NCBI GenBank assembly: GCA_947494565.1
Contig: CANLVG010000002.1
Location: forward strand, 124,001 to 188,000
Direction: 5' to 3'
Length of the DNA stretch: 64,000 nt
DNA from: an uncultured Flavobacteriaceae bacterium
GTDB lineage: Bacteria > Bacteroidota > Bacteroidia > Flavobacteriales > Flavobacteriaceae
Shown: positions 8,444 through 16,751 of the stretch, piece after piece
Layout: every line of letters begins with the position of its first letter
How positions within the stretch are numbered: the stretch's first letter is position 1
Notes under the pieces: generated by a model
The model's database searches: none
The model's input: only the letters and a program-made list of their open reading frames with translations
Told to the model about the DNA's origin: nothing
Program-made: the position numbers and the translations under genes

Positions 8444-9130
8444 CTATAACACAAATTTATAACCTACGCCCTTGATTGTCTTGAAATGCCCTTCGCCGAT
8501 CTTTTCACGAAGTTTTCTAATGTGAACATCAATGGTTCGGCCACCAACGACTACTTCATTTCCCCAAACACGATCCAAGATGACTTCTCGTTTAAAAACC
8601 TTACCAGGTTTTGAGGTGAGTAGTGACAAAAGTTCGAATTCCTTTCTGGGCAGCACCAACTCATTGCCGTCATTTATGATTTTGTACTCTTCGCGATTGA
8701 TTACAATATTACCGACTGTAACGATATCTTCAGAAGCGGACTCCTCTTCTTTCAATCGACGTAAGAGCGCTTTCACTTTACTAATGAGCACCTTCGGTTT
8801 GATCGGTTTTGTGATGTAATCGTCAGCTCCGGCATCAAAGCCGGCCACTTGGGAATAATCTTCCCCTCTTGCGGTAAGAAATGTAATGATCGTATTTTCC
8901 AACCCTTTGGTGTTCCTGATAATCTCACAGGCCTCAATACCATCCATTTCGGGCATCATAACGTCTAGAACGATGAGATGTGGTTGCTTTTTCTTTGCTT
9001 TTGAAACACCATCTACGCCGTTCTTGGCCGTGTAGACTTGATATCCTTCCGCTGAGAGATTATAACTTAAAATTTCCAGGATGTCCGGTTCATCATCAAC
9101 GAGCAGAATTCTGATATCTTTCTTTTTCAT
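8444..9130 (-). CDS. PhoB/OmpR-family response regulator
   Basis: A 228-residue transcription factor. The receiver domain has the acidic pair D12-D13, phospho-acceptor Asp56 (VLDVMMP) and Lys107-type switch region (ITKPIKPK). The C-terminal winged helix shows RKEFELLSLL and GRTIDVHIRKLREKIG. It is the first gene of the pair and is cotranscribed with the PhoR-like kinase. The 256 bases upstream (9131-9386) contain no credible gene and must hold its promoter as well as the one for the divergent T9SS mini-protein. Confidence 0.92.
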   Translation of the reverse strand: MKKKDIRILLVDDEPDILEILSYNLSAEGYQVYTAKNGVDGVSKAKKKQPHLIVLDVMMPEMDGIEACEIIRNTKGLENTIITFLTARGEDYSQVAGFDAGADDYITKPIKPKVLISKVKALLRRLKEEESASEDIVTVGNIVINREEYKIINDGNELVLPRKEFELLSLLTSKPGKVFKREVILDRVWGNEVVVGGRTIDVHIRKLREKIGEGHFKTIKGVGYKFVL

Positions 9131-9351
9131 TGGCTCTTTTGAATTGGTCTTTCATCAAAAATAAAGATAAAAGTCTTACCTCTTCTACTCTTAACCTTGA
9201 TTTAATCCTAGTAACGTTTAGATAACATTGGGGGTTTAATGGCATTCATTTGGGTTGAGGATGATGCGACTGTTTTATCGGAAACCATGCATTTCATCGA
9301 TCTTTTGCCATTATACTTAGATCTATGTGCGTATTGGAAACCTAGAATTCT

Positions 9352-9359
9352 TATATTTG
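9352..9359 (+). promoter_or_regulatory. Bacteroidota -7 promoter element, TATATTTG
   Basis: A full match to the TAnnTTTG element used by the Bacteroidota primary sigma factor, 28 bases before the ATG at 9387. A TTG lies 15 bases upstream at 9334-9336, a little closer than the usual -33 spacing. It should drive the first mini T9SS protein gene. Confidence 0.6.
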
Positions 9360-9386
9360 TGGTATGTTATTTGCTGAATAACCCAT

Positions 9387-9695
9387 ATGAAGCACCTTTA
9401 CCTATTGTTCTTCTTTCTATTCGTTGCTGTTTGCTCTGGCCAAGAAGCCAAAGCCAATGGTGATATTGATGGGTTTAAACTCTATCCAAATCCGGTGACT
9501 ACCGGTCAGGTATATATAAATACCGCTCAAAATGCGCCGAAACAAGTTCTGATTTTCGATGTGCTGGGTACGCAAGTAATGGAAACGACCATTTTAGGAC
9601 CTGAATTAAATGTATCCGATTTGGATGCCGGTGTCTATGTCCTTCGTGTTTATGAAAAGGACAAAGTGGCCACCAGAAAATTGATTATCAAGTAA
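9387..9695 (+). CDS. Miniature protein: signal peptide plus T9SS type A sorting domain only
   Basis: A 102-residue protein. Residues 1-19 are a signal peptide (MKHLYLLFFFLFVAVCSGQ). After a spacer of about ten residues the rest is a type A T9SS C-terminal domain: FKLYPNPV, then VLIFDVLG, then LDAGVYVLRVYE and the terminal TRKLIIK. In normal T9SS substrates this 70-80 residue domain hangs at the end of a large enzyme or adhesin and is removed after outer membrane passage. Here there is no cargo. It may be a remnant, a decoy or modulator of the secretion machine, or a small surface protein. A paralogue follows 176 bases downstream. The sorting-domain call is firm, the role unknown. Confidence 0.85.
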   Translation: MKHLYLLFFFLFVAVCSGQEAKANGDIDGFKLYPNPVTTGQVYINTAQNAPKQVLIFDVLGTQVMETTILGPELNVSDLDAGVYVLRVYEKDKVATRKLIIK

Positions 9696-9761
9696 ATTAC
9701 TTTCCAATAAAGAGAAAATACCGGACTCCCAGATTCGACGATTTGCACAATTAATCGATGA

Positions 9762-9779
9762 ACGGCACGCCGTGTTTTA
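9762..9779 (+). terminator. Possible weak terminator after the first mini T9SS gene
   Basis: ACGGCACGCCGT is a perfect 12-bp palindrome (short hairpin, loop of about four) followed by GTTTTAT. It lies 67 bases after the stop codon. The stem is short, so this is tentative. Confidence 0.35.
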
Positions 9780-9871
9780 TTTACCTACAATTTATCGAAT
9801 TTCACAACATAATTGAGGTCAAGGTAGTCCGTTTCATTATCTTTACTTTGTTGATCCCAAATCAATAACCT

Positions 9872-10195
9872 ATGAAAAAATGCTACTTCGGTCTGTTGTT
9901 GCTTTTTGCCTTGTCGTCCTATGCGCAGGAAGCATCTAATACCAACGACCCTTTTACAGTTAAGAAATCTACCTTTCAGCTCTATCCCAATCCGGCGGTA
10001 AACGATATGGTATATATCACGACAGCTACCAATGGGAAGAAAGAAATCGCTGTTTACGATGTTTTCGGCGAAGTTGTGCTAACCGATCGCATCGCGTCAA
10101 AAACATTGAACATTTCCCGTTTGGTGGCTGGCGTGTATGTGCTACAGGTGACGGAAAACGGTGATACCATGACAAGAAAGCTTGTGGTAAAATAG
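9872..10195 (+). CDS. Second miniature T9SS type A sorting-domain protein
   Basis: A 107-residue paralogue of the gene at 9387: signal peptide (about residues 1-18, ending SYAQ), a linker of about 17 residues, then the sorting domain with FQLYPNPAV, IAVYDVFGEVV, LVAGVYVLQVTE and MTRKLVVK. Again there is no cargo domain. A promoter-like TATCTTTA sits at 9838-9845, 27 bases ahead of the ATG, so it is probably transcribed separately from its neighbour. It is followed by a strong terminator-like hairpin. The two copies have diverged at the residue level but keep the same architecture, which argues for selection rather than decay. Confidence 0.85.
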   Translation: MKKCYFGLLLLFALSSYAQEASNTNDPFTVKKSTFQLYPNPAVNDMVYITTATNGKKEIAVYDVFGEVVLTDRIASKTLNISRLVAGVYVLQVTENGDTMTRKLVVK

Positions 10196-10217
10196 AACGA
10201 ATTCGTTTTCGAATACT

Positions 10218-10245
10218 ACCCCGTCTATACCGACAGGGTTTTTTT
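10218..10245 (+). terminator. Rho-independent terminator after the second mini T9SS gene
   Basis: ACCCCGTC and GACAGGGT (one mismatch) form a stem around a six-base loop, followed by seven T. It begins 22 bases after the stop codon and ends shortly before the LuxE-like gene. Confidence 0.75.
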
Positions 10246-10288
10246 GTTTCATTCTCCTAATGGATCTGTATTTTTACCGTACGAATCC

Positions 10289-11272
10289 ATGCCCATGTAC
10301 CACCCGCCCATATTCGATATCAAAACTCCAGCTGAATTCGAATTGCAAGCATTGGACGTCTATCGGTTTCAATATCATAACAACGAAGTATACCACACCT
10401 ATTGTGGCTATTTGGGTAAAGATCCCGAAACGGTGAAACGCGTTGCGGACATTCCGTTTTTACCCATTGGGTTTTTTAAGTCAAAACGCATATCTAGTGG
10501 AAATAGAGACCCTGAAGTCATTTTTTCGAGTAGCGGCACTACAGGCAGCACTACGAGCAAGCATTATGTAGCCTCTCTAGCTGTATATCAAAAGAGTTAT
10601 CGTAAAGCCTTTGAGCAATTTTATGGGAAGATAGAAGAGTATTGCATATTAGCCTTACTACCTTCATATCTTGAACGCAAAGGTTCTTCCCTTATTTATA
10701 TGGTGGACGATCTCATTCAAAAAAGCGGACATCAAGACAGTGGATTTTACCTTGATGATCTTTCATCACTTTATGAAAAAATACGACAATTGGACTCTAA
10801 AGGGCAAAAAACCTTATTGATCGGGGTTTCTTTTGCATTACTGGACTTTGTAGAACACTTTCCAATGAAACTTACCAATACGGTCATTATGGAAACCGGT
10901 GGTATGAAGGGAAGACGGAAGGAATTGATCCGCGCCGAACTACATCAACAGTTATCCAAAGGCTTTGGAGTGCAGACCATACATTCGGAATATGGAATGA
11001 CCGAATTGCTTTCGCAAGCCTATTCCAGTGGCAACGGTATTTTCAAGACACCCCCATGGATGAAAATCCTCATTCGGGATACCGAAGACCCCTTAAGTCT
11101 TCAAAAAGCGGGAAAAACAGGCGGATTAAATGTCATTGATTTGGCCAATATCCATTCTTGTTCCTTTATTGCCACACAAGATTTGGGCAAGAAACATCAA
11201 GATGGAAGTTTTGAAATTCTCGGGCGATTCGATAATTCAGATATCCGGGGATGTAACCTTATGGTCATTTAA
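10289..11272 (+). CDS. LuxE/PaaK-like acyl-protein synthetase (acyltransferase)
   Basis: A protein of about 327 residues of the ANL-related LuxE family. The adenylate-forming P-loop-like motif SSSGTTGSTTSKH is near residues 80-90. Later blocks are VIMETGGMKGRRKE and HSEYGMTELLSQAY, as in LuxE. LuxE activates fatty acids as acyl-AMP and takes the acyl group onto a cysteine; here no luxCDAB genes are near, so it probably serves lipid or pigment metabolism. The frame extends upstream to a TTG at 10244, but that lies in the U-tract of the preceding terminator. ATG 10289 or 10295 is therefore preferred. The gene is monocistronic. Confidence 0.8.
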   Translation: MPMYHPPIFDIKTPAEFELQALDVYRFQYHNNEVYHTYCGYLGKDPETVKRVADIPFLPIGFFKSKRISSGNRDPEVIFSSSGTTGSTTSKHYVASLAVYQKSYRKAFEQFYGKIEEYCILALLPSYLERKGSSLIYMVDDLIQKSGHQDSGFYLDDLSSLYEKIRQLDSKGQKTLLIGVSFALLDFVEHFPMKLTNTVIMETGGMKGRRKELIRAELHQQLSKGFGVQTIHSEYGMTELLSQAYSSGNGIFKTPPWMKILIRDTEDPLSLQKAGKTGGLNVIDLANIHSCSFIATQDLGKKHQDGSFEILGRFDNSDIRGCNLMVI

Positions 11273-11292
11273 GGTCTCTAGAACGATTCTGG

Positions 11293-11691
11293 CTACAATT
11301 TGGAATATACCAAGGAAATCTCGTCGTCCGCCAGCTGCGGATCGTCAATGAATGTCAAAATCAAAATCGTTCCGTCAATTTGGTAGGTATAGGCAATACG
11401 CTCCTTGATGACGATACTATCATTTTGAATGGTAAAAGGGTATGTTCCACTACCCGTCACGAAATTAGTCCCTTCTGAATTGTCGACCCGAACCTCATTT
11501 GCCATGGTATCAAACTCCAGTTGATGAACCGAGAAGTCAAAATCGTCGGGGAAAAAGCAAAAACAACGTACGCTCTGAAGCGCCCATTTTCCATCGAGGT
11601 CTGACGTCATGGGAGGTTCACTCACCTTATCCAATTGGTCACAAGAAACGAATACAATAAGGAACAGTAGATAAAGGGGAAGGTATCTCAT
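11293..11691 (-). CDS. Small lipoprotein, lipocalin-like
   Basis: A 132-residue lipoprotein: signal MRYLPLYLLFLIVFVSC with the lipobox Cys at 17. The mature part begins with LDGKWALQSV, the G-x-W opening seen in lipocalin-like beta barrels, and is rich in alternating beta pattern (NDSIVIKERIAYTYQIDGTILILTF). A CFCFF stretch near residue 44 is unusual. ATG 11691 is chosen over the upstream ATG 11727 because the signal peptide follows it. No function can be assigned; lipocalin-like is a structural guess. Confidence 0.65.
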   Translation of the reverse strand: MRYLPLYLLFLIVFVSCDQLDKVSEPPMTSDLDGKWALQSVRCFCFFPDDFDFSVHQLEFDTMANEVRVDNSEGTNFVTGSGTYPFTIQNDSIVIKERIAYTYQIDGTILILTFIDDPQLADDEISLVYSKL

Positions 11692-11749
11692 GATAGATGT
11701 TTGCAGTGTAACAACTTCGAGATTCAAAACCCTAATTTCAACAGAAATT

Positions 11750-13045
11750 TCAAGTCACGACCAAAACGAAATAGCTTTTCTTTCCACGCTGCAGCAATAC
11801 GAACTTATTGTTAATCAAGTCGGTGGTGGTAATCCTATACTCCTCTTTTACCTTTTCTTTATTTACAGAAATCGAATTCTGTTTTAATTCACGTCGCGCC
11901 TCGCCATTTGAACCTAAAAACCCGGTTTTGGCTGCTAGGGCACCGATCATATCAAGTCCATCATCAAGTTCCGACTTGGCAATCTCGGCCTGTGGTACGC
12001 CATCGAAAACGTCTAAAAACGTTTTCTCGTCCAACCGTTTCAAATCTTCCGAAGTCGATTTTCCAAAGAGGATACTACTTGCCGCAATGGCATTCTCCAA
12101 ATCTTCTTTCGAATGCACCATGGTCGTAATCTGCTCGGCAAGGCTTTTCTGCAAAATCCGCATATGAGGAGCCTCAGCATGTTCCTGTACCAAGGCATCT
12201 ATTTCGTTCTTGGGCAAAAAGGTAAAAATCTTAATATATTTTTCTGCATCCGTATCTGAGGTATTCAGCCAATACTGGTAAAATTTATAGGGGGAGGTTC
12301 TATTGGCATCCAACCAAACATTTCCACTTTCTGTCTTCCCAAACTTGGTGCCATCGGCCTTTGTTATCAATGGGCAGGTCAAGGCATACCCTTTTCCTCC
12401 GCCAATCCTTCGAATCAGTTCGGTGCCTGTTGTGATATTTCCCCATTGGTCGCTTCCACCCATCTGCACGGTACAGTTATGGTTTTGATACAAGTACAGA
12501 AAATCATATCCTTGAACCAGTTGGTAGGTAAACTCAGTGAAAGACATGCCATCCTTGGCCTCTGCGGATAGTCTTTTTTTAACCGAGTCTTTGGCCATCA
12601 TATAGTTAACGGTTATGTGCTTCCCCACATCTCGAATGAAATCGAGAAAGGAAAAGTCCTTCATCCAATCATAATTGTTCACTAAGATTGCGGCGTTCTC
12701 GCCATCACTGCTGAAATCCAAAAATCGCCCGAGTTGTTCTTTAAGGGCATTCTGATTATGCCGAAGCGTCGTTTCATCCAGAAGATTGCGTTCGGCCGAC
12801 TTGCCCGAAGGGTCTCCGATCATGCCTGTCGCTCCCCCAATGAGCGCAAATGGCTTATGCCCTGCAAGTTGAAAATGACGTAACATCATGACACCGACCA
12901 AGTGCCCGATATGTAATGAATCAGCTGTAGGGTCAATACCCAAATAGGCACACTGCATACCGGTCATCAAATGTTCTTCGGTACCAGGCATCGCATCATG
13001 CAACATTCCGCGCCATTTCAGCTCTTCAACAAAATTCGAGGTCAT
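11750..13045 (-). CDS. tyrS: Tyrosyl-tRNA synthetase
   Basis: A 431-residue class I aminoacyl-tRNA synthetase charging tRNA-Tyr. The HIGH motif is in [10 protein letters not shown] (about residues 43-52), the tyrosine pocket in [11 protein letters not shown], and the KMSKS-equivalent is KFGKTESG near residue 230. A C-terminal S4-like RNA-binding domain follows (about 360-431, with [11 protein letters not shown]). The in-frame ATG at 13075 lies inside a perfect promoter element (13073-13080), so ATG 13045 is chosen. Confidence 0.95.
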   Translation of the reverse strand: MTSNFVEELKWRGMLHDAMPGTEEHLMTGMQCAYLGIDPTADSLHIGHLVGVMMLRHFQLAGHKPFALIGGATGMIGDPSGKSAERNLLDETTLRHNQNALKEQLGRFLDFSSDGENAAILVNNYDWMKDFSFLDFIRDVGKHITVNYMMAKDSVKKRLSAEAKDGMSFTEFTYQLVQGYDFLYLYQNHNCTVQMGGSDQWGNITTGTELIRRIGGGKGYALTCPLITKADGTKFGKTESGNVWLDANRTSPYKFYQYWLNTSDTDAEKYIKIFTFLPKNEIDALVQEHAEAPHMRILQKSLAEQITTMVHSKEDLENAIAASSILFGKSTSEDLKRLDEKTFLDVFDGVPQAEIAKSELDDGLDMIGALAAKTGFLGSNGEARRELKQNSISVNKEKVKEEYRITTTDLINNKFVLLQRGKKSYFVLVVT

Positions 13046-13072
13046 ATTTCTTGATTTTCGACGATTAAAGTG

Positions 13073-13080
13073 CAAATATA
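13073..13080 (-). promoter_or_regulatory. Bacteroidota -7 element of tyrS, TATATTTG
   Basis: On the minus strand the sequence reads TATATTTG, an exact TAnnTTTG match, 28 bases before the tyrS start. It excludes the further-upstream ATG as the start codon. Confidence 0.65.
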
Positions 13081-13150
13081 AATGGAAATACAGCGCTTTT
13101 AACCCGAATTATAAAGGAAATTATCGCAAGTGATTGCCTAACTTTAACCT

Positions 13151-14158
13151 ATGGTTCTAGTTACGGGAGGCACGGGTTTGGTTGGCGCACATCTACTATG
13201 GCACTTGGTACAAAACCAGGGTGTTGTTCGTGCCATTCACCGAAAGGGAAGCCAACTACAACAGGTGGAGAAGGTTTTCTCCTATTACACACCGAATGCA
13301 ACCGAGTTCTTTCAAAAAATAGAATGGGTTCTCGCTGATATCACCGATATTCCCGCCCTTGAACGGGCATTTGCCGGAATCGAATACGTCTATCACGCCG
13401 CTGCAATGATTTCTTTTGACCCGAACGACTTCCGGTCACTGATGAAAATAAATGCAGAGGGCACCACCAATATCGTCAACTTATCCATTGCGCATTCCGT
13501 AAAGAAGTTGTGTTATGTAAGCACTATCGGCACCATAGGAAGGTCACCAAACGGCGAGGCTTCGAATGAAGAAAGTGAATGGAACACTGATCATATAAAC
13601 GTGTACGCACAGTCAAAATATGCGGCTGAAATGGAGGTTTGGCGTGGCTCGCAAGAAGGTCTGGCGGTGGTCATGGTAAATCCCGGAGTAATTCTTGGGC
13701 CAGGTTTTTGGAATACAGGAACGGGCGCCCTTTTTAGAACAGCCTACAAAGGCTACCGATTTTACCCGCCAGGAGGAACCGGATTTGTATCGGTTCACGA
13801 TGTCGTTGGCATGATGACTCATTTAATGAATTCCAACCTCATTAATGAAAGGTATATCGCGGTCGCCGAAAATTTGACGTTTCAAGAAATTCTTTCGCGT
13901 ATGTGTCCCTTGCTCGGACAGTCGCCCCCTTCAAAAAAACTGAAGTTCTGGCAATTGGAACTCGGGAGAGTGGTCGATCTCTTTTGGAATTTCATCACCC
14001 GATCAGGCAGAAAAATTACGCGCGCCGCCATACATTCCATGAAACATCGAGATGACTACTCCAATACAAAAGCAAAGGAAGCGCTTGATTTTGAGTTTGA
14101 ATCACTTGACCCCGTCATCGCGTTTTCGTGTGCACGTTTTATGGAAGAGTATCCTTAG
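13151..14158 (+). CDS. NAD(P)-dependent epimerase/dehydratase-family protein
   Basis: A 335-residue extended short-chain dehydrogenase/reductase. The Rossmann glycine motif is TGGTGLVGAH (5-14), the catalytic Tyr-x3-Lys is YAQSK near residue 151, and the segment VNPGVILGPGFWNTG is typical of the dihydroflavonol-reductase/3-beta-HSD-like branch. Substrate unknown; flavobacterial relatives are annotated as NAD-dependent epimerases. The end overlaps the convergent DUF4296 gene by 20 bases. A TAACTTTA promoter-like element precedes the ATG by a few bases. Confidence 0.85.
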   Translation: MVLVTGGTGLVGAHLLWHLVQNQGVVRAIHRKGSQLQQVEKVFSYYTPNATEFFQKIEWVLADITDIPALERAFAGIEYVYHAAAMISFDPNDFRSLMKINAEGTTNIVNLSIAHSVKKLCYVSTIGTIGRSPNGEASNEESEWNTDHINVYAQSKYAAEMEVWRGSQEGLAVVMVNPGVILGPGFWNTGTGALFRTAYKGYRFYPPGGTGFVSVHDVVGMMTHLMNSNLINERYIAVAENLTFQEILSRMCPLLGQSPPSKKLKFWQLELGRVVDLFWNFITRSGRKITRAAIHSMKHRDDYSNTKAKEALDFEFESLDPVIAFSCARFMEEYP

Positions 14159-14552
14159 TCCGTTTCGCTGCTCTTTTCGCTTCACGCTCTATTGTCTGCA
14201 GGCTATCATTCACCCTTTTTCGCTCTTCAACTTCTTCTTTTTCACTTTCTAACAGGGTCTCCACATCGGCATAAATCCGCTCATATTCTTCCGGTAGCGA
14301 GGCATAATAGCGGTCGCTCTTGGAAAATTGAGCACTATCAATACCATACTTTGAGTATAGGTACAACATAGGCTCTACATTGTTTTTTTGTAAAATGCCC
14401 ATATTCGTCGTTCGTCCCGCATTGAGCATCGCTAAATCTCTCAGGATTTTGACCATTTCTTCCCTTGGAATGAGGTTTTCAGGCCGTTCCATGAGCTTCT
14501 CCGCGCAGGAAAAAAACAATATTGATACGATAAATAAAGTAATCCGTTTCAT
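14139..14552 (-). CDS. DUF4296 lipoprotein
   Basis: A 137-residue lipoprotein (signal to the lipobox ending Cys16, FFSC). The mature part contains the DUF4296 block ENLIPREEMVKILRDLAMLNAG and a Lys/Glu/Arg-rich C-terminal helix. The family is Bacteroidota-specific with no known function. It starts two bases after the dihydroorotase gene ends and likely shares its transcript, as in many Flavobacteriia. Its 3' end overlaps the epimerase gene. Confidence 0.85.
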   Translation of the reverse strand: MKRITLFIVSILFFSCAEKLMERPENLIPREEMVKILRDLAMLNAGRTTNMGILQKNNVEPMLYLYSKYGIDSAQFSKSDRYYASLPEEYERIYADVETLLESEKEEVEERKRVNDSLQTIEREAKRAAKRTKDTLP

Positions 14553-14554
14553 GC

Positions 14555-15889
14555 TTATCTATCAAAGGTGAGTCTTCTAGCATGTCTTTCCGGTGAAAAT
14601 TCACCCTGATCATAGGCCAGGTGACCGTTTACGAACGTCTGCGTTACCTTAGCATTAAAAGTATACCCATCAAAAGGCGACCATTCACATTTATATAAGG
14701 TGTTTGCCTTGGTGGCGGTCCAAGGTGCATTCAGGTCGACCAAGACCAAGTCGGCGAAATAGCCTTCACGAACAAAACCCCGTTTTTCAATATCGAACAG
14801 CTTCGCCGGGTTGTGACACATTTTCTCTACTACTTTTTCCAATGGAATTATTCCTTGATGATGCTTCTCCAACATAGCAGGTAAAGCATGTTGCACCAAC
14901 GGGCCACCCGATGGGGCCTTCGTATACACATTATCTTTTTCGGATAGAAGATGTGGTGCGTGATCGGTGGCAATGACATCAATTCGATCATCAAGTAGGG
15001 CCTCCCATAAGGCCGAACGATCGGCAGCGGTTTTTACCGCTGGGTTCCATTTGATCAAGGTTCCTTTGTCGTCATAGTCACTATCGGAAAACCAAAGATG
15101 ATGGATACAGACCTCAGCCGTAATCTTCTTCTGTTCAAGGGGGATGTCATTTTCAAACAAACTCATTTCCTTTCCGGTAGAAAGGTGAAAAACGTGTAAT
15201 CGCGCTCCTGTTTTTTTGGCCAAGGCTATGGCTTTGGAGGAGGACAAAAAACAAGCTTCCTCACTCCGTATCAAATGATGGTATTTTACAGGAATATCGT
15301 CTCCATACTGCTCCTTGTACTTTGCCAGGTTGGCTTTTATGGTACCCTCATCCTCACAATGGGCCGAAATGACCATCTCGGTATTCTTAAAGATCTCTTC
15401 GATTACCCGTTCGTCATCGACTAACATATTACCGGTGGACGAGCCTAAAAACAACTTCACTCCAGAGCAAGCGTGTTTGTCAAGCCGTTTGAGCTCTTCC
15501 AGATTGTCGTTCGTTCCTCCAAAGAGAAAAGAGTAGTTCGCATATGACGAAGCCCGTCCCATTTCAAACTTCTCTTCCAGCTTCTCAATGGTCGTGGTCT
15601 GCGGATTGGTATTTGGTTGTTCCATAAAGGTGGTTATGCCCCCCGCTATGGCCGCCCGGCTTTCTGTAGCTATGTTTCCCTTATGGGTCAGACCGGGTTC
15701 TCGAAAATGCACTTGATCATCAATTACACCTGGCAAGATGTATTTTCCTTTCGCGTCGATTACCTGGGCCGCACCGTCTGAAATATCCTGACCAATTTTT
15801 GTAATGAACTCATCTTGGAGCAGCACGTCGCCTTCGAAAATAGCACCTTCATTGACAATCGTTGCATTCTTAATAAGAACCTTTCCCAT
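14555..15889 (-). CDS. pyrC: Dihydroorotase
   Basis: A 444-residue amidohydrolase that interconverts carbamoyl-aspartate and dihydroorotate in pyrimidine synthesis. The first metal motif reads DDQVHFREPG (Asp58-Gln59-Val-His61), so the first His of the usual H-x-H is Gln. Other ligand blocks are present: SAHCEDEG, HVFHLSTGKE and IATDHAPH. The middle contains EVCIHHLWF. It is the middle gene of a three-gene run: glycosyltransferase, dihydroorotase, DUF4296, with spacings of one and two bases. Dihydroorotase is the best call; a non-catalytic or hydantoinase-like role is less likely. Confidence 0.87.
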   Translation of the reverse strand: MGKVLIKNATIVNEGAIFEGDVLLQDEFITKIGQDISDGAAQVIDAKGKYILPGVIDDQVHFREPGLTHKGNIATESRAAIAGGITTFMEQPNTNPQTTTIEKLEEKFEMGRASSYANYSFLFGGTNDNLEELKRLDKHACSGVKLFLGSSTGNMLVDDERVIEEIFKNTEMVISAHCEDEGTIKANLAKYKEQYGDDIPVKYHHLIRSEEACFLSSSKAIALAKKTGARLHVFHLSTGKEMSLFENDIPLEQKKITAEVCIHHLWFSDSDYDDKGTLIKWNPAVKTAADRSALWEALLDDRIDVIATDHAPHLLSEKDNVYTKAPSGGPLVQHALPAMLEKHHQGIIPLEKVVEKMCHNPAKLFDIEKRGFVREGYFADLVLVDLNAPWTATKANTLYKCEWSPFDGYTFNAKVTQTFVNGHLAYDQGEFSPERHARRLTFDR

Positions 15890-15890
15890 T

Positions 15891-16619
15891 TTAAAATCTA
15901 TTTTTTTGAAAAATGCTTCGTAATTTCATTTTCAACACCCCGAAAATCGCCTCGTTGACTATTGACGAACTCATTTTGGATTTACCTTTTACCCGATCCC
16001 TAAAAATAATAGAGACTTCCTCTATTTTGTAGTTCAACAAATAGGCCCTAAACTTCATCTCTATCTGAAAGGCATAGCCTATAAAGCGAATCGAGTCAAG
16101 ATTCACATGTTCGAGTACATGCTTTTTGTAACAAACGAACCCCGCCGTAGGATCCTGAACCCGCATGCCCGTTATTATTTTTACGTAAAAAGAGGCGCCA
16201 TAAGACAATAATACCCTGTACAAAGGCCAATTCACTACATTCACCCCTTTTTTATAACGTGAACCTACTGCGACATCGGCACCGTTTTTACAAGCCTTGT
16301 GCAGTCGCAGTAAATCGGAAGGGTTATGCGAAAAATCGGCATCCATCTCAAAAATGTATTCGTAATTTCTTTCAATCGCCCATTTAAACCCGTGAATATA
16401 CGCCGTACCAAGACCTGATTTTTCTTTCCGAACCTCTAGATGCAACCCTTCGGGGAATTCCTTTTGAAGTTTGATGACCGCTTCGGCGGTGCCATCTGGT
16501 GAATTATCATCGACAATGAGTACATGAAAATCCGTCTTTAGGTCGAAAACCGCTCTTATGATAGCCTCGATGTTCTCAATCTCATTATATGTAGGGATGA
16601 TGACTAGGCTATCAGACAT
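15891..16619 (-). CDS. Polyprenol monophosphomannose synthase-like glycosyltransferase (GT2)
   Basis: A 242-residue GT-A fold enzyme resembling dolichol/polyprenol-phosphate mannose synthase. Landmarks are IPTYNEIENIE at the N-terminus, VDDNSPDGTAE, the metal-binding MDADFSHNP, and PTAGFVCYKK. There is no C-terminal membrane domain. Such enzymes make lipid-linked mannose or glucose that GT39-type transferases use in the periplasm, and a GT39 gene is divergent next door. It leads the run into dihydroorotase. Confidence 0.88.
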   Translation of the reverse strand: MSDSLVIIPTYNEIENIEAIIRAVFDLKTDFHVLIVDDNSPDGTAEAVIKLQKEFPEGLHLEVRKEKSGLGTAYIHGFKWAIERNYEYIFEMDADFSHNPSDLLRLHKACKNGADVAVGSRYKKGVNVVNWPLYRVLLSYGASFYVKIITGMRVQDPTAGFVCYKKHVLEHVNLDSIRFIGYAFQIEMKFRAYLLNYKIEEVSIIFRDRVKGKSKMSSSIVNEAIFGVLKMKLRSIFQKNRF

Positions 16620-16723
16620 TGACTAAGGTGTATTCGGACAAAAATAGTGTTTTATACCATCTTGAAAAATGGCTGCACTGGTTTTATCATTTTTTTAAAC
16701 ACCACAATAATGGCTAGAATTTG

Positions 16724-16731
16724 TAGTTTTG
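16724..16731 (+). promoter_or_regulatory. Bacteroidota -7 element, TAGTTTTG
   Basis: Exact TAnnTTTG match 20 bases before the ATG of the GT39 gene at 16752. Confidence 0.5.
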
Positions 16732-16751
16732 AAAGGAATTAACCTTGAAAA

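Noticed and set aside
9239-9463. A 74-codon frame upstream of the first mini T9SS gene
   Set aside because: It runs through the promoter element and into the T9SS gene in another frame, and shows no domain or signal.
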